64,000 nt of DNA from Nonlabens ulvanivorans (GCF_000732625.1 NZ_JPJI01000026.1:1-64000), one strand, 5' to 3'; positions 45,257 through 54,878 are shown, numbered from the stretch's first letter. The notes: generated by a model not told the origin, from the sequence alone. Numbers and translations are program-made.

Positions 45257-46527
45257 TGGCAGTAGATTTATTGCTCGGCCTTCAATGGGGCGATGAGGGA
45301 AAAGGAAAAATAGTAGATGTATTAACTGCAGACTATGATATCATCGCGAGATTTCAAGGTGGACCTAACGCAGGACACACTCTAGAATTTGATGGTATTA
45401 AACATGTTTTAAGAACGATTCCTTCTGGGATTTTTCATGACAAAGCTATCAATGTTATAGGTAATGGAGTTGTTATCGATCCGGTAGTTTTTGTTCAAGA
45501 ACTAGATGGGCTAGAACAATTTAAAATAGATTATAAGAGTAAATTGATCATTTCAAGAAAAGCTCATATCATTTTACCGACACATCGTTTACTAGACGCT
45601 GCATCTGAAACATCTAAAGGTAAAGCAAAAATAGGCTCGACTCTCAAAGGTATAGGACCTACTTATATGGATAAAACAGGCCGTAATGGTTTGCGTATAG
45701 GTGATCTAGAACAGGATAACTGGAAGGAAAAGTATCGTAATCTAGCAAATAAGCATGAAGCATTAATAGGTTTTCATGATGTTCAAATTCAATACGACCT
45801 TGCCGAGTTAGAGAAGGAATTCTTTACAGCAGTAGAGCGATTAAAAGAATTAACATTCATCGACTCTGAAGAATATTTCCAAAACGCACAACGCAATGGA
45901 AAAACAATACTTGCAGAAGGTGCTCAAGGTTCTTTGTTAGATATTGACTTTGGTACATATCCATTTGTAACTTCTTCTAATACCACAGCTGCTGGTGCCT
46001 GTACTGGACTAGGTGTTGCACCTAACCAAATAGGTGAAGTTTACGGAATTTTTAAAGCTTACACTACTCGTGTAGGTAGTGGACCATTCCCTACTGAGTT
46101 GTTTGATGAGGTAGGTGCCGAAATGGCTAAAGTAGGTCATGAATTTGGTGCGGTTACAGGTAGACCACGTCGTTGTGGATGGCTAGACCTTATTGCTCTC
46201 AAATACACTTGTCAGATCAATGGCGTTACACAATTAATGATGATGAAAGGCGATGTACTGTCTGGATTTGATAGTTTACAGGTTTGTACTGGTTATGAAT
46301 ATAAAGGAGAAACCATCCATCATTTACCATATAATATCGAGGCCGAAAATGTAACTCCTATCTATACTGAATTTCCTTGTTGGAAAGAGGATTTAACAAA
46401 AATGACTGATCCTTCTCAATTCCCTGCAGAATTAAATGAGTACATCGACTTCCTTGAAAAAGAATTAGAAATTCCTATCAAAGTGGTAAGTGTAGGTCCA
46501 GATAGAACACAGACTATCCATAGATAA
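45256..46527 (+). CDS. purA: Adenylosuccinate synthetase
   Basis: Converts IMP plus aspartate and GTP to adenylosuccinate, the first step to AMP. LLLGLQWGDEGKGKIVD is the GTP-binding loop, IGPTYMDKTGRNG and GRPRRCGWLDL are substrate loops, and the C-terminal SVGPDRTQTI is the GTP site. At 423 residues it is normal. The ATG overlaps the last base of the Fur-family stop codon, so the coupling is tight. A strong terminator follows. PurA is a known target of inhibition by (p)ppGpp in several bacteria, so being in one operon with rel is biologically coherent. Confidence 0.97.
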   Translation: MAVDLLLGLQWGDEGKGKIVDVLTADYDIIARFQGGPNAGHTLEFDGIKHVLRTIPSGIFHDKAINVIGNGVVIDPVVFVQELDGLEQFKIDYKSKLIISRKAHIILPTHRLLDAASETSKGKAKIGSTLKGIGPTYMDKTGRNGLRIGDLEQDNWKEKYRNLANKHEALIGFHDVQIQYDLAELEKEFFTAVERLKELTFIDSEEYFQNAQRNGKTILAEGAQGSLLDIDFGTYPFVTSSNTTAAGACTGLGVAPNQIGEVYGIFKAYTTRVGSGPFPTELFDEVGAEMAKVGHEFGAVTGRPRRCGWLDLIALKYTCQINGVTQLMMMKGDVLSGFDSLQVCTGYEYKGETIHHLPYNIEAENVTPIYTEFPCWKEDLTKMTDPSQFPAELNEYIDFLEKELEIPIKVVSVGPDRTQTIHR

Positions 46528-46532
46528 TTTTT

Positions 46533-46558
46533 AAAAAGCCTCTTTGAGGCTTTTTTTT
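46533..46558 (+). terminator. Terminator of the rel-fur-purA operon
   Basis: AAAAAGCCTC and GAGGCTTTTTTTT form a strong hairpin with a TTT loop and an eight-T tail. Confidence 0.9.
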
Positions 46559-46580
46559 GATACCATTAAAAAATCAAGCT

Positions 46581-47534
46581 TTGAAAAAATATATCGCTAC
46601 AGCAATTAAAGGAATCCTTATGGGCGCAGCAGATGTTGTGCCAGGTGTTTCTGGTGGTACTATCGCTTTTATCACTGGTATTTATGAAGAACTCATAAAA
46701 ACTATTGATGGATTAGATATAGGTGTTTTAAAATCATTTTTTAAAATAGGTATAGCTGCTACTTTTAAAAATTATAACCTAGGTTTCTTACTATCATTGA
46801 TTACTGGAATCGCAATCAGTATTCTAAGTTTATCTAAGTTAATTACTTATTTATTAGGAGCACATCCTATTCTAGTTTGGTCCTTTTTCTTTGGATTAGT
46901 ACTTGCTAGTATTTTATATATAGCAAAACAAATTACTCATTGGAATGTCACAGCCATCACCATAATGGTAATAGGTGCTGCCCTATCCTACTGGATCACC
47001 GTTGCTGAGCCTGTTGCCTCTCCAGAAAGCTGGTGGTATTTATTATTTTCTGGCTTTATCGCTATTATTGCTATGATTCTGCCAGGAGTTTCCGGTGCTT
47101 TTTTACTACTCCTACTGGGTAGTTATGAAACGGTTTTAAGTTCTATCACAGGATTTACAGAAGCAATACTTGCCGGCAATTGGAGTGTTGCATGGGATTA
47201 CTTTACTAACTTATTAATGGTAGCGATAGGCGCAATCTTAGGGATTAAACTATTTTCTAGAGCGCTGACCTGGCTGTTTGAAAATCATAAAAACTTAACT
47301 CTGGCATTGCTTACAGGATTTATGATAGGTTCTCTCAATAAATTATGGCCATGGAAAATGATTCTGAAAACTAGAATCAATTCACACGGCGAGGAAGTTC
47401 CATTTCTAGAAAAAAGTATTTTACCACAAAATTTTTCTGGTGACGCTCTTATTTTATATGCTGCAATACTAATGGTTATAGGATTTTTGCTTATACTTAT
47501 ATTAGAAAAAGTAGCTCATAAAAAAACCGACTAG
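46581..47534 (+). CDS. DUF368 membrane protein, polyprenyl-phosphate transporter family, copy 1
   Basis: An integral membrane protein with eight to ten helices. The family motif KGILMGAADVVPGVSGGTIAFITGIYEELI is at the start and its internal repeat IIAMILPGVSGAFLLLLLGSYE is in the second half. DUF368 proteins (PopT) are proposed to recycle undecaprenyl phosphate across the inner membrane. The frame is open to a TTG at 46557, inside the terminator T-run; TTG at 46581 is chosen because it leaves the normal short head (MKKYIATAIKG). A second copy follows with a one-base overlap. Confidence 0.88.
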   Translation: MKKYIATAIKGILMGAADVVPGVSGGTIAFITGIYEELIKTIDGLDIGVLKSFFKIGIAATFKNYNLGFLLSLITGIAISILSLSKLITYLLGAHPILVWSFFFGLVLASILYIAKQITHWNVTAITIMVIGAALSYWITVAEPVASPESWWYLLFSGFIAIIAMILPGVSGAFLLLLLGSYETVLSSITGFTEAILAGNWSVAWDYFTNLLMVAIGAILGIKLFSRALTWLFENHKNLTLALLTGFMIGSLNKLWPWKMILKTRINSHGEEVPFLEKSILPQNFSGDALILYAAILMVIGFLLILILEKVAHKKTD

Positions 47535-48553
47535 TGCGACAACCTACCCGCAGTTTCAGCGATAAATTCTACTTAGTTTTAAAAGGTATTGCTATGGGAA
47601 CCGCAAATAAGGTTCCTGGAGTAAGCGGTGGCGTTGTGGCATATGTAGCTGGATTTTATGAAGAGTTCATATATTCTTTTCAAAAGCTCAACCTTAAGGC
47701 ACTTAAACTATTATTTAACGGTAGGTTTAAAACGTTCTATGAATATATTAATGGTCGTTTTTTATCCTTAATTATTCTAGGAGAAGTCCTCAGCTACTTT
47801 ACCGTAAGTAAAGGATTTGATGTACTTATTAAGAATTATCCCATACTGGTCTGGTCTGCATTTTTCGGGATGATTTTAGGCTCTGTATATTACATTTCGA
47901 GAGGTTACGATGCCTGGACACGCAAGAATATTATGATTCTAGCCATAGGTACCGCCATAGGTGTTGGAACCTCATTACTAGATCCCGCAACAGATAATAC
48001 TAACTTATTCTTTGTCTTTTTCTGTGGTATGGTAAGTATTTCAGGGATGACCTTACCAGGTCTGAGTGGCAGCTTTATACTTATCCTGTTAGGCAATTAT
48101 GTATTACTATTAGTAGATAGTATAAATGCTTTCTTTGATACCATGGTCGCTGTTGTTCAATGGGATTTCTCGTGGTGGAATGATCCCATTCACATGGATT
48201 TACTAGCCATATTAGGCGTTTTTCTATTAGGATCTTTTGTAGGGCTTATTAGCTTATCACACCTATTAGGCTGGACCTTTAAACATTATCGCAACGAGAC
48301 TAATGCGATGATTATCGGTTTTATAACGGGATCTTTGGGCGTGGTATGGCCATGGAAAAAAGAAATTTATACCACAGACATCGCTGGAAATTATATGACA
48401 GACGCGAGTGGGAATCCTATACTAGAAAATTACAGTCGTTACTGGCCAGACTTAACAGCATTACATACATGGCTAGCAATAGGGCTTATATTTGCTGGTT
48501 TCTTAATCGTATATCTTATTGATAAATATGGACAACAAGCAAATCCCGCATAG
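47534..48553 (+). CDS. DUF368 membrane protein, polyprenyl-phosphate transporter family, copy 2
   Basis: Paralogue of the upstream gene, 339 residues, with MGTANKVPGVSGGVVAYVAGFYEEFI and SGMTLPGLSGSFILILLGNYV. The acidic AADVVPG of the first copy is replaced by ANKVPG here, so the two copies have diverged at the family motif and may differ in substrate or partner. GTG start sharing a base with the upstream stop. The end overlaps the aroE start by 26 bases, so all three genes are probably co-transcribed. Confidence 0.88.
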   Translation: MRQPTRSFSDKFYLVLKGIAMGTANKVPGVSGGVVAYVAGFYEEFIYSFQKLNLKALKLLFNGRFKTFYEYINGRFLSLIILGEVLSYFTVSKGFDVLIKNYPILVWSAFFGMILGSVYYISRGYDAWTRKNIMILAIGTAIGVGTSLLDPATDNTNLFFVFFCGMVSISGMTLPGLSGSFILILLGNYVLLLVDSINAFFDTMVAVVQWDFSWWNDPIHMDLLAILGVFLLGSFVGLISLSHLLGWTFKHYRNETNAMIIGFITGSLGVVWPWKKEIYTTDIAGNYMTDASGNPILENYSRYWPDLTALHTWLAIGLIFAGFLIVYLIDKYGQQANPA

Positions 48554-49319
48554 CGTTTTTGGTCTTATAGGCCAGAGATTGGACTACAGTTTTTCAAAAG
48601 CTTATTTTACAGAAAAATTTGAGAAACTGGGATTAGAAGATCATGAATACCGCAATTTTGAGATTGCAACTGAGGCTGATTTATTACGCTTTCGCGAAAG
48701 CGTGACCTACAACCCTATCACTAAAACCACCAACGGTAAAAACGAGATTATACGTGGACTTAATGTCACAATTCCATATAAGGAATCGATGCTTAAAATC
48801 TGCGATCAACTGACACCTGAAGCTCAAGCTATAGGCGCTGTAAATACCGTTGTAATAGAAGACAATAAATGGATAGGCCATAATACTGATGTCTATGGAT
48901 TTGCAAAAAGTCTAGAACCGTTTTTACCTATTACACAAAATGCTTTAATCCTAGGCACAGGTGGTGCATCAAAGGCGATTTCTTATACATTAGATGCTCT
49001 TAAAGTTCCGCATTTATTTGTCTCTCGCAATCCACAAGGTGAGTATAGTATTCCCTATGAAAAGATCGATGGCGATGTTCTTAAAATTATCTCACTAATT
49101 ATAAACTCTACGCCTGTTGGAACATTTCCTGATGTGGAAGACAAGCCTAATTTACCATACGACCATTTGAACAAAAATCATATTTTATATGATCTCGTCT
49201 ACAATCCTAGTAACACTATGTTCATGAAAATGGGAAAGGTAAAAGGTGCTCGAGTAACTAATGGTTATCAGATGCTGGTTCACCAAGCAGAGAAGTCTTG
49301 GGAATTGTGGAATGACTAA
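48528..49319 (+). CDS. aroE: Shikimate dehydrogenase
   Basis: Reduces 3-dehydroshikimate to shikimate with NADPH in aromatic amino acid synthesis. The N-terminal substrate domain has LDYSFSKAYFTEKF and LNVTIPYKE (catalytic Lys), with NTD in IGHNTDVYGF. The C-terminal NADP domain has ALILGTGGASKAISYTL, and the end is NGYQMLVHQAEKSWELW. The ATG at 48528 is chosen over the TTG at 48519. At 263 residues it is slightly short, as in other Bacteroidota. A perfect palindrome copy lies in the gene, encoding RFRESV. Confidence 0.95.
   Translation: MDNKQIPHSVFGLIGQRLDYSFSKAYFTEKFEKLGLEDHEYRNFEIATEADLLRFRESVTYNPITKTTNGKNEIIRGLNVTIPYKESMLKICDQLTPEAQAIGAVNTVVIEDNKWIGHNTDVYGFAKSLEPFLPITQNALILGTGGASKAISYTLDALKVPHLFVSRNPQGEYSIPYEKIDGDVLKIISLIINSTPVGTFPDVEDKPNLPYDHLNKNHILYDLVYNPSNTMFMKMGKVKGARVTNGYQMLVHQAEKSWELWND
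48687..48702. repeat. CGCTTTCGCGAAAGCG palindrome inside aroE
   Basis: Perfect core in the coding sequence, read as CGC TTT CGC GAA AGC G. It lies in the N-terminal domain between catalytic motifs. Confidence 0.95.
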
Positions 49320-49382
49320 TCCTGTAGAATGATTGCCATATCTAGTGATTCTCTTTATCTTGCACTCCTTTAAATCTATTAT

Positions 49383-51443
49383 ATGGATACGAATGACAAC
49401 CTGCACAACGATGCAGACGGAAATTTAGAAAACGTGAATAACACTGACCAGAACACACAAGACATGCCAGAAAAGGACATGAATACAGACCCTTCAACTG
49501 CTGTAGAAGAAACCAAAGTTACTCCTCAAGAGAATGTAACTAGTGAAGAAACTACAGAAACACCTGTTGCCGCTGTAAAAGAAGAAGAAAGCACGAGTGA
49601 TAATGATGACGAAAGTGATGATCATGCTGAAGATGTAGATGCTCAAACTTTACCTGATACAGACTATAATACATTAGAAATGCCAGCTCTAGTAGCATCT
49701 CTAAGACAATTGATACAGGACTTTCCTATCAACACGATTAAAACTCACGTAGACGATATTAAAAAAGCTTTTGAATCAAAAGATCAAGATGCTGAAAAAG
49801 AAGCTCGTGAAGAATTCGTAAAAGCAAATCCTGCTACAGAAGAAGCACCTGCACCAGAATTTGAATACAATAATCCTATAAGTAAAGAATTTAACGATTT
49901 ACATAGCTTATATCGCAAGCAACGAGGTGAGTTTCAACGCCAGCAGCGCAAGGAACAAGAAGACAATCTTGAGAAGAGAAAAAACATCATTGAGTCTATT
50001 AAGAACTTAATTGATGAAGAAGAAAATATAGGGACTACTTTTAAAAAGTTTAATGCTTTACAGCAAGCGTGGAAAGATACTGGTAAAATACCTCATGATG
50101 CTTATAACATTGTATGGAATGATTACCGCCTGCACACTCAAAACTTCTATGACTATATAGACCTTAGTAAAGAATTACGTGATAAAGATTTTGAGCGCAA
50201 TTTAGATTTTCATAATAAAATTATTACTCGTGCCGAAGAGCTGGGTAATGAACCAGACATCCATAAAGCATTGCGTGAATTACAAGAGTTACATCGTATG
50301 TGGAAAGAAGATGCTGGACCAGTTGCCAAAGAACATAGGGATCCTATCTGGGATAAATTTAGCGCAGCTACTAAAGTGATACATGATAAGAGACAAGCTT
50401 ATTATGAAGAACGTGATAAACTAGCCGAGAAAAACCAGACGATTAAACAAAATATAATCGCTGAAATCAAGAAGATTACTGCAGCTGGAGCAAAGAATCA
50501 TAAAGGATGGCAAGATCGTTTAGAGGAAGTTAATGCCCTTAAAGAATTATTTACACAAACTGGACCAGCTACAAAGGCTTTAAACAACCACTTGTGGGAA
50601 CAGTTCAGAGTTGTCGGACGTGAGTTTAACCATGCCAAAAACGCGTTCTATAAAGATCTTAAAAAAGATCAACAAGATAATCTGGATAAGAAAATGAAAC
50701 TTATTGAGATTGCAGAGCAACATCTGGCTGGTGATGATTTTAACGGTTCTTTACCTGTGATGAAGCGTATTCAGAGCGAATGGAAAGAGATCGGTCATGT
50801 ACCTAGAAAGGTAAGTGATAAAATATGGAAGCGTTTCCAGGCAGCTTGTAATGGCTTCTTTGATAAGAAAAATGCACAAAAGAAAGAAGAAAACGCTGAG
50901 GAAGCAGCAAACTTTGAAGCAAAGATGAAAGTCTATGATGCGTTAAAAGAAATGTTGCCACAAGATGATCAAGAGGCCATGAAAGCTGATGTTGAAAAAC
51001 ACATGGCAGATTGGGCAGCAATAGGTCGCGTTCCTTATTCAAAACGTCATATCCAAGATAAGTTTGACAAACTATTACAGGCTAAATTAAAAGCAGCTGG
51101 AATGAGCGCTGTAGATGCAGAAATGCTTAAATATCAATCTAAACTTTCTAGTTTAGAATCTGGAGATGCTCGTGATTTTACTAACGAACGTTTTTACTTG
51201 AGAAAACGTCGTGATGAGATTCAGGATGAAAAAAGGCAGCTAGAGAACAACATGCAGTTTATCAATACTAAGGATGATAAAAACCCTTTTGTAATACAAT
51301 TGAAAAAGAACACTACGGCTTTAGATAAAGAATTAGACTTAATAAAAGAGAAGCAAAAGCAACTTAATATTCTAGAACGTCAGATGAAAAAAGCAGAGGA
51401 AGAAGCATCAACAGATGATGAATCTTCAGAGGCTACAGAATAG
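49383..51443 (+). CDS. DUF349-domain protein with acidic N-terminal tail
   Basis: A soluble, highly charged protein of 686 residues. The first 100 residues are a disordered acidic, threonine-rich tail (TDPSTAVEETKVTPQENVTSEE...). After that come repeated helical DUF349 units with the pattern LQQAWKDTGKIP, HRMWKEDAGPV, SEWKEIGHVPRKVSDKIWKRFQAA and DWAAIGRVP. The C-terminus is a coiled coil. The role is unknown; such proteins are widespread in this phylum. It is transcribed alone and followed by a strong terminator. Confidence 0.88.
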   Translation: MDTNDNLHNDADGNLENVNNTDQNTQDMPEKDMNTDPSTAVEETKVTPQENVTSEETTETPVAAVKEEESTSDNDDESDDHAEDVDAQTLPDTDYNTLEMPALVASLRQLIQDFPINTIKTHVDDIKKAFESKDQDAEKEAREEFVKANPATEEAPAPEFEYNNPISKEFNDLHSLYRKQRGEFQRQQRKEQEDNLEKRKNIIESIKNLIDEEENIGTTFKKFNALQQAWKDTGKIPHDAYNIVWNDYRLHTQNFYDYIDLSKELRDKDFERNLDFHNKIITRAEELGNEPDIHKALRELQELHRMWKEDAGPVAKEHRDPIWDKFSAATKVIHDKRQAYYEERDKLAEKNQTIKQNIIAEIKKITAAGAKNHKGWQDRLEEVNALKELFTQTGPATKALNNHLWEQFRVVGREFNHAKNAFYKDLKKDQQDNLDKKMKLIEIAEQHLAGDDFNGSLPVMKRIQSEWKEIGHVPRKVSDKIWKRFQAACNGFFDKKNAQKKEENAEEAANFEAKMKVYDALKEMLPQDDQEAMKADVEKHMADWAAIGRVPYSKRHIQDKFDKLLQAKLKAAGMSAVDAEMLKYQSKLSSLESGDARDFTNERFYLRKRRDEIQDEKRQLENNMQFINTKDDKNPFVIQLKKNTTALDKELDLIKEKQKQLNILERQMKKAEEEASTDDESSEATE

Positions 51444-51470
51444 TTCAATTCTTTTTATTACCATAACTTT

Positions 51471-51499
51471 AAAGCACCAGTCTATTCTGGTGCTTTTTT
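51471..51499 (+). terminator. Terminator after the DUF349 gene
   Basis: AAAGCACCAG pairs with CTGGTGCTTT around TCTATT, followed by a T-run. Confidence 0.9.
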
Positions 51500-51528
51500 A
51501 TTTTTGTTGTTCACTAAACTAGTTGTTT

Positions 51529-52251
51529 ATGTTTAAATTTTTAAAACGTCTTTTTGAAACACCATCAGGTGACTATGGATCCTTAATGGATAGTCGCGAT
51601 CCAGAGGTACACCTATCTCAAACGACCATCAATACAATAGTCGAAGCTTTGAGACCTATCCTATTACCTGCTATGATAATTGAGCAATCAGTCGTAGAAA
51701 ATGATAAATTACCACAATTGCCCGCGGGCAGCATATGGCCTACCAATAAAAAAGATAAACCTTTACATTATCAAGGCACTATTTCTTCAAATGAATTTAA
51801 GGTTGTAATATTTCAACATGAAGATGGCTTAAAAAAAGATCATACCAATCTGCAATACTTCTATTTCAAAAAAAATCAATGGTATGAATTAGAGGAATTA
51901 TCACCTACTGATTCAAATCTGGTTTCTGATCAACGCTATAAGCAGTCTAACATCAATTCTCTTCCTATCTGGGAAGAAATTATTCATCGTTATCCTGAAA
52001 TTCATAAATTAATAGTTAAACTGGCGCCTAATCATCCTTGGACACTATACAAAAGGGCTAAAAAAATTCTTTGTGATAAAAAGATAACTCAACAAATAAA
52101 TGGCTATCCACAATGGATGATTAATGATATAGATTTCAGAAAAATAAAAGAATTAACGTTCTTATTTCAAATAGAAGACCTTAACCATACCGTTGTGCAT
52201 TATTATTTCACAGATGGAAAAGAAATTCAACAATTTATACAAAGGCAATAG
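51529..52251 (+). CDS. Unknown soluble protein, weakly DUF1963-like start
   Basis: I do not recognise a firm family. The 240-residue protein has no signal peptide or membrane segment. Near residue 60, LPQLPAGSIWPTNKKDKPLHYQGTI resembles the PxLP...WP...pLxF motif of DUF1963 (YwqG-like) proteins. The rest is a mixed alpha/beta region with several aromatic and charged stretches. The ATG at 51529 is preferred over the TTG two codons earlier. It ends 73 bases before the CIA30-like gene. Confidence 0.6.
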   Translation: MFKFLKRLFETPSGDYGSLMDSRDPEVHLSQTTINTIVEALRPILLPAMIIEQSVVENDKLPQLPAGSIWPTNKKDKPLHYQGTISSNEFKVVIFQHEDGLKKDHTNLQYFYFKKNQWYELEELSPTDSNLVSDQRYKQSNINSLPIWEEIIHRYPEIHKLIVKLAPNHPWTLYKRAKKILCDKKITQQINGYPQWMINDIDFRKIKELTFLFQIEDLNHTVVHYYFTDGKEIQQFIQRQ

Positions 52252-52324
52252 CTATTGAACAATGAGATAAGTTAAATATTTCTAATCATCAGAAAGCTTT
52301 ACCTCATCAACCGACTTATCTTTT

Positions 52325-52867
52325 ATGATACGTCTTCTCATTTTATTATTAATCCCCATAAGCAGCATGTATACTTCAGATATTATCAATTTTGGTAAAG
52401 ATGGGAATACTATGGATTGGGTTATTATAAACGATGGTGTCATGGGTGGTTTATCACAAAGTACTGCTGTTTCCTATGATAATTACGTTTTATTCTCGGG
52501 TACCACATCGTTAAAAAATAATGGTGGATTTGCCAGTTATCGCAGTCCCTACGGGAATTATAATCTTAAAGATTATAAAGCCGTTGAAATTAAGTTTAAA
52601 AGTACTGGACGCTCCTTTTATTTTCAATTAGACGCATATCGCTCTTGGTGGAATCCTAATTACAAACATCAATTTTCTAGTAATAATAATGAATGGATAA
52701 CCGTTCAATTACCTCTAACTGAATTTAAAGAATATAAGGTAGGTCAACAAACTGGAAAAAAAATATCCCAATCACAACTAGACGATGTCTTGCGATTGGG
52801 AATAATTTTATTAGATAAAAAAGAAGGTACGTTTGAATTACAAATAGACTACATCAAGTTTATTTAG
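52325..52867 (+). CDS. CIA30-domain protein, exported
   Basis: A 180-residue protein with a short hydrophobic N-terminus (LLILLLIPISSMYTS) that acts as a signal peptide. The CIA30 (complex I intermediate-associated protein 30) domain follows, with WVIINDGVMGGLSQSTA and the NGGFASYRSPYGNY motif. In bacteria this galactose-binding-like fold is of unknown role and unrelated to respiratory complex I assembly in any proven way. The stop codon overlaps that of the convergent BadF-type gene by three bases. Confidence 0.83.
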   Translation: MIRLLILLLIPISSMYTSDIINFGKDGNTMDWVIINDGVMGGLSQSTAVSYDNYVLFSGTTSLKNNGGFASYRSPYGNYNLKDYKAVEIKFKSTGRSFYFQLDAYRSWWNPNYKHQFSSNNNEWITVQLPLTEFKEYKVGQQTGKKISQSQLDDVLRLGIILLDKKEGTFELQIDYIKFI

Positions 52868-53721
52868 GCTTTCAATTTATTTCTATGGTAATCAACAAGA
52901 CCTTCTATCGGTCTACGAACAATATTACCAACCTCATAGCCAAATTCTGCCGCGACTTGCTTTATTCTAGCTTGGGCAAAGTGAGCAATACTACCTACAA
53001 AGTGTACTTCGTATGATTTTATTTCTTCTCTAAATTGTAAAATCATATTACGTGAAAATTTACGCAATCCCTTTCTTAGCAACTTTTTAATGTAACGTTC
53101 TTCAAGGTTTTGAAAAATAAACTCTGCATGATGAGCAAGAAAAGCATTAGGATTAGGTTGCTTATAGAGATGGAATTTTAAGTAATCGGGATCCATATTA
53201 TAAGCCTTTTCAAATTTCTTCATTAAATCCGACGGCATATTTTTAAATCCATAATCTCTCAATAGATTTTTTCCATACCAGTTACCACTAGCTTCATCCA
53301 TAAGTGTATACCCTAGAGAAACTACACGTTGCTCAATAGTATCGCCGTCGCTGAAACAACAGTTAGAACCAGTTCCTAGTATACAAACGATACCGGGCTC
53401 ATCACCTACTGCGGCATATACTGCTGCTGCTGTGTCTTCTTTAACGGTTACCTGCGCGTTTGAAAAATAGTTTTTTAATAAATTTTCCAAAGCTAGTCTA
53501 GGCTTTTCAGTACCACAACCAGCACCATAGAAAAATAGTTGCTCTACTTGATCTTTGTGAGCTACTAATTCTTCACTTTCTAGAATGCGCAATGGTAATT
53601 CTTCGATAGTAAGAATCGCAGGATTCATACCACCAGTTTTTACTTTAAACAATTGCTCTCCATTATTATCAAGTGCAATCCAGTCGCACTTAGTAGAGCC
53701 ACTATCTGTAATTAAAATCAT
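52864..53721 (-). CDS. BadF/BadG/BcrA/BcrD-type ATPase, N-acetylglucosamine-kinase-like
   Basis: An ASKHA-fold kinase of 285 residues. The phosphate-1 motif is ILITDSGSTKCDWI, the phosphate-2 region is VCILGTGSNCCF, and the closing region has VHFVGSIAHFA. The size and sequence fit the single-domain N-acetylglucosamine kinase group. It phosphorylates a sugar amine in cell-wall or chitin recycling; the exact sugar is inferred. It lies downstream of gapA, separated by a terminator, so it is a separate unit or a read-through gene. Confidence 0.85.
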   Translation of the reverse strand: MILITDSGSTKCDWIALDNNGEQLFKVKTGGMNPAILTIEELPLRILESEELVAHKDQVEQLFFYGAGCGTEKPRLALENLLKNYFSNAQVTVKEDTAAAVYAAVGDEPGIVCILGTGSNCCFSDGDTIEQRVVSLGYTLMDEASGNWYGKNLLRDYGFKNMPSDLMKKFEKAYNMDPDYLKFHLYKQPNPNAFLAHHAEFIFQNLEERYIKKLLRKGLRKFSRNMILQFREEIKSYEVHFVGSIAHFAQARIKQVAAEFGYEVGNIVRRPIEGLVDYHRNKLKA

Positions 53722-53761
53722 AAAAAGTTATTTAATAAAGTCTATCCTTGAGCTGGATAGA

Positions 53762-53797
53762 AAAAAGAAGGCTATCGATGTAGAATCAATAGCCTTT
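53762..53797 (-). terminator. Terminator of gapA (minus strand)
   Basis: AAGGCTAT pairs with ATAGCCTT around a 14-base loop; on the minus strand a T-rich tract follows. Confidence 0.8.
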
Positions 53798-53803
53798 TTA
53801 AAA

Positions 53804-54808
53804 TTATAGCGAGTGTACTTTCTCTGCTAGGTCAACTAACTTATTTGAATATCCAAACTCGTTATCATACCAGCTTACTAATTTAAAGAACGTGGAGTTC
53901 AATTCAATAGCAGCACCTGCATCATAGATACTAGTTCTAGCATCACTTACAAAATCCTGAGATACAACAGCTTCATCAGTATATCCTACTACACCAGCCA
54001 TAGCTCCTGTAGACGCATCTTTAAACGCTTTGTTAATTTCTTCTAGAGAAGTCTCTTTACTTAATTTAACCGTTAAATCTACTACAGAAACATCAACAGT
54101 AGGCACACGGAAAGCCATACCCGTTAATTTACCTTTTAACGATGGAATTACCTTAGTTACTGCTACGGCAGCACCAGTAGTTGCAGGTATAATATTATTC
54201 ATAGCACTACGACCTAAACGATAGTTCTTCTTGCTAGGACCATCCACAGTTGCTTGTGTTGCCGTTGCAGCATGTACCGTAGTCATTAAAGCCTCTGCTA
54301 TACCAAAGTTATCATCAAGAATCTTTGCCATAGGCGCTAGACAGTTTGTAGTACATGAAGCGTTAGATACAATTTTATGATCTGCTGTTAATTCATTGTC
54401 GTTCACACCCATAACAAACATAGGCGCTGTTTTAGATGGTGCAGATATTACAACTTTCTTTGCTCCTGCATCGATATGTGCTTGAGCACTATCTAAATCA
54501 GTGAAAATCCCTGTACAGTCTGCAACAACGTCTACTCCTACTTCATCCCATTTTAAGTTCTTTGGGTCACGCTCTGCAGTGACACGTACCTGTACACCAT
54601 CGATGATTAAGTTTCCATCTTTGATTTCAATAGATCCACCATAACGTCCATGTACAGAATCGTATTCTAGTAAATATGCTAATTGCTCCACATCTACTAA
54701 ATCATTGATTGCTACTACTTCTACGTTGGCACGTTCTAGAGTTGCTCTAAATACGATACGACCTATGCGACCAAATCCATTGATTGCTAATTTCAGTTTT
54801 TTACTCAT
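53804..54808 (-). CDS. gapA: Glyceraldehyde-3-phosphate dehydrogenase
   Basis: Glycolytic enzyme, 334 residues. The NAD-binding start is [17 protein letters not shown], the catalytic Cys lies in [15 protein letters not shown], and the partner His is in [12 protein letters not shown]. The second domain has [17 protein letters not shown]. The family residues for phosphate binding are present. It is the second gene after pfkA on the minus strand, with a palindrome copy between them, and has its own terminator. It probably runs mainly in glycolysis. Confidence 0.97.
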   Translation of the reverse strand: MSKKLKLAINGFGRIGRIVFRATLERANVEVVAINDLVDVEQLAYLLEYDSVHGRYGGSIEIKDGNLIIDGVQVRVTAERDPKNLKWDEVGVDVVADCTGIFTDLDSAQAHIDAGAKKVVISAPSKTAPMFVMGVNDNELTADHKIVSNASCTTNCLAPMAKILDDNFGIAEALMTTVHAATATQATVDGPSKKNYRLGRSAMNNIIPATTGAAVAVTKVIPSLKGKLTGMAFRVPTVDVSVVDLTVKLSKETSLEEINKAFKDASTGAMAGVVGYTDEAVVSQDFVSDARTSIYDAGAAIELNSTFFKLVSWYDNEFGYSNKLVDLAEKVHSL

Positions 54809-54846
54809 ATTATTTAATTGTTAGTTCTTGTTAATTGTTGTTTGCA

Positions 54847-54862
54847 CGCTTTCGCGAAAGCG
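54847..54862. repeat. CGCTTTCGCGAAAGCG palindrome, copy 9
   Basis: Perfect core in the gap between pfkA and gapA, on the promoter side of gapA. Confidence 0.95.
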
Positions 54863-54878
54863 TATTTAAAAAATTCTA

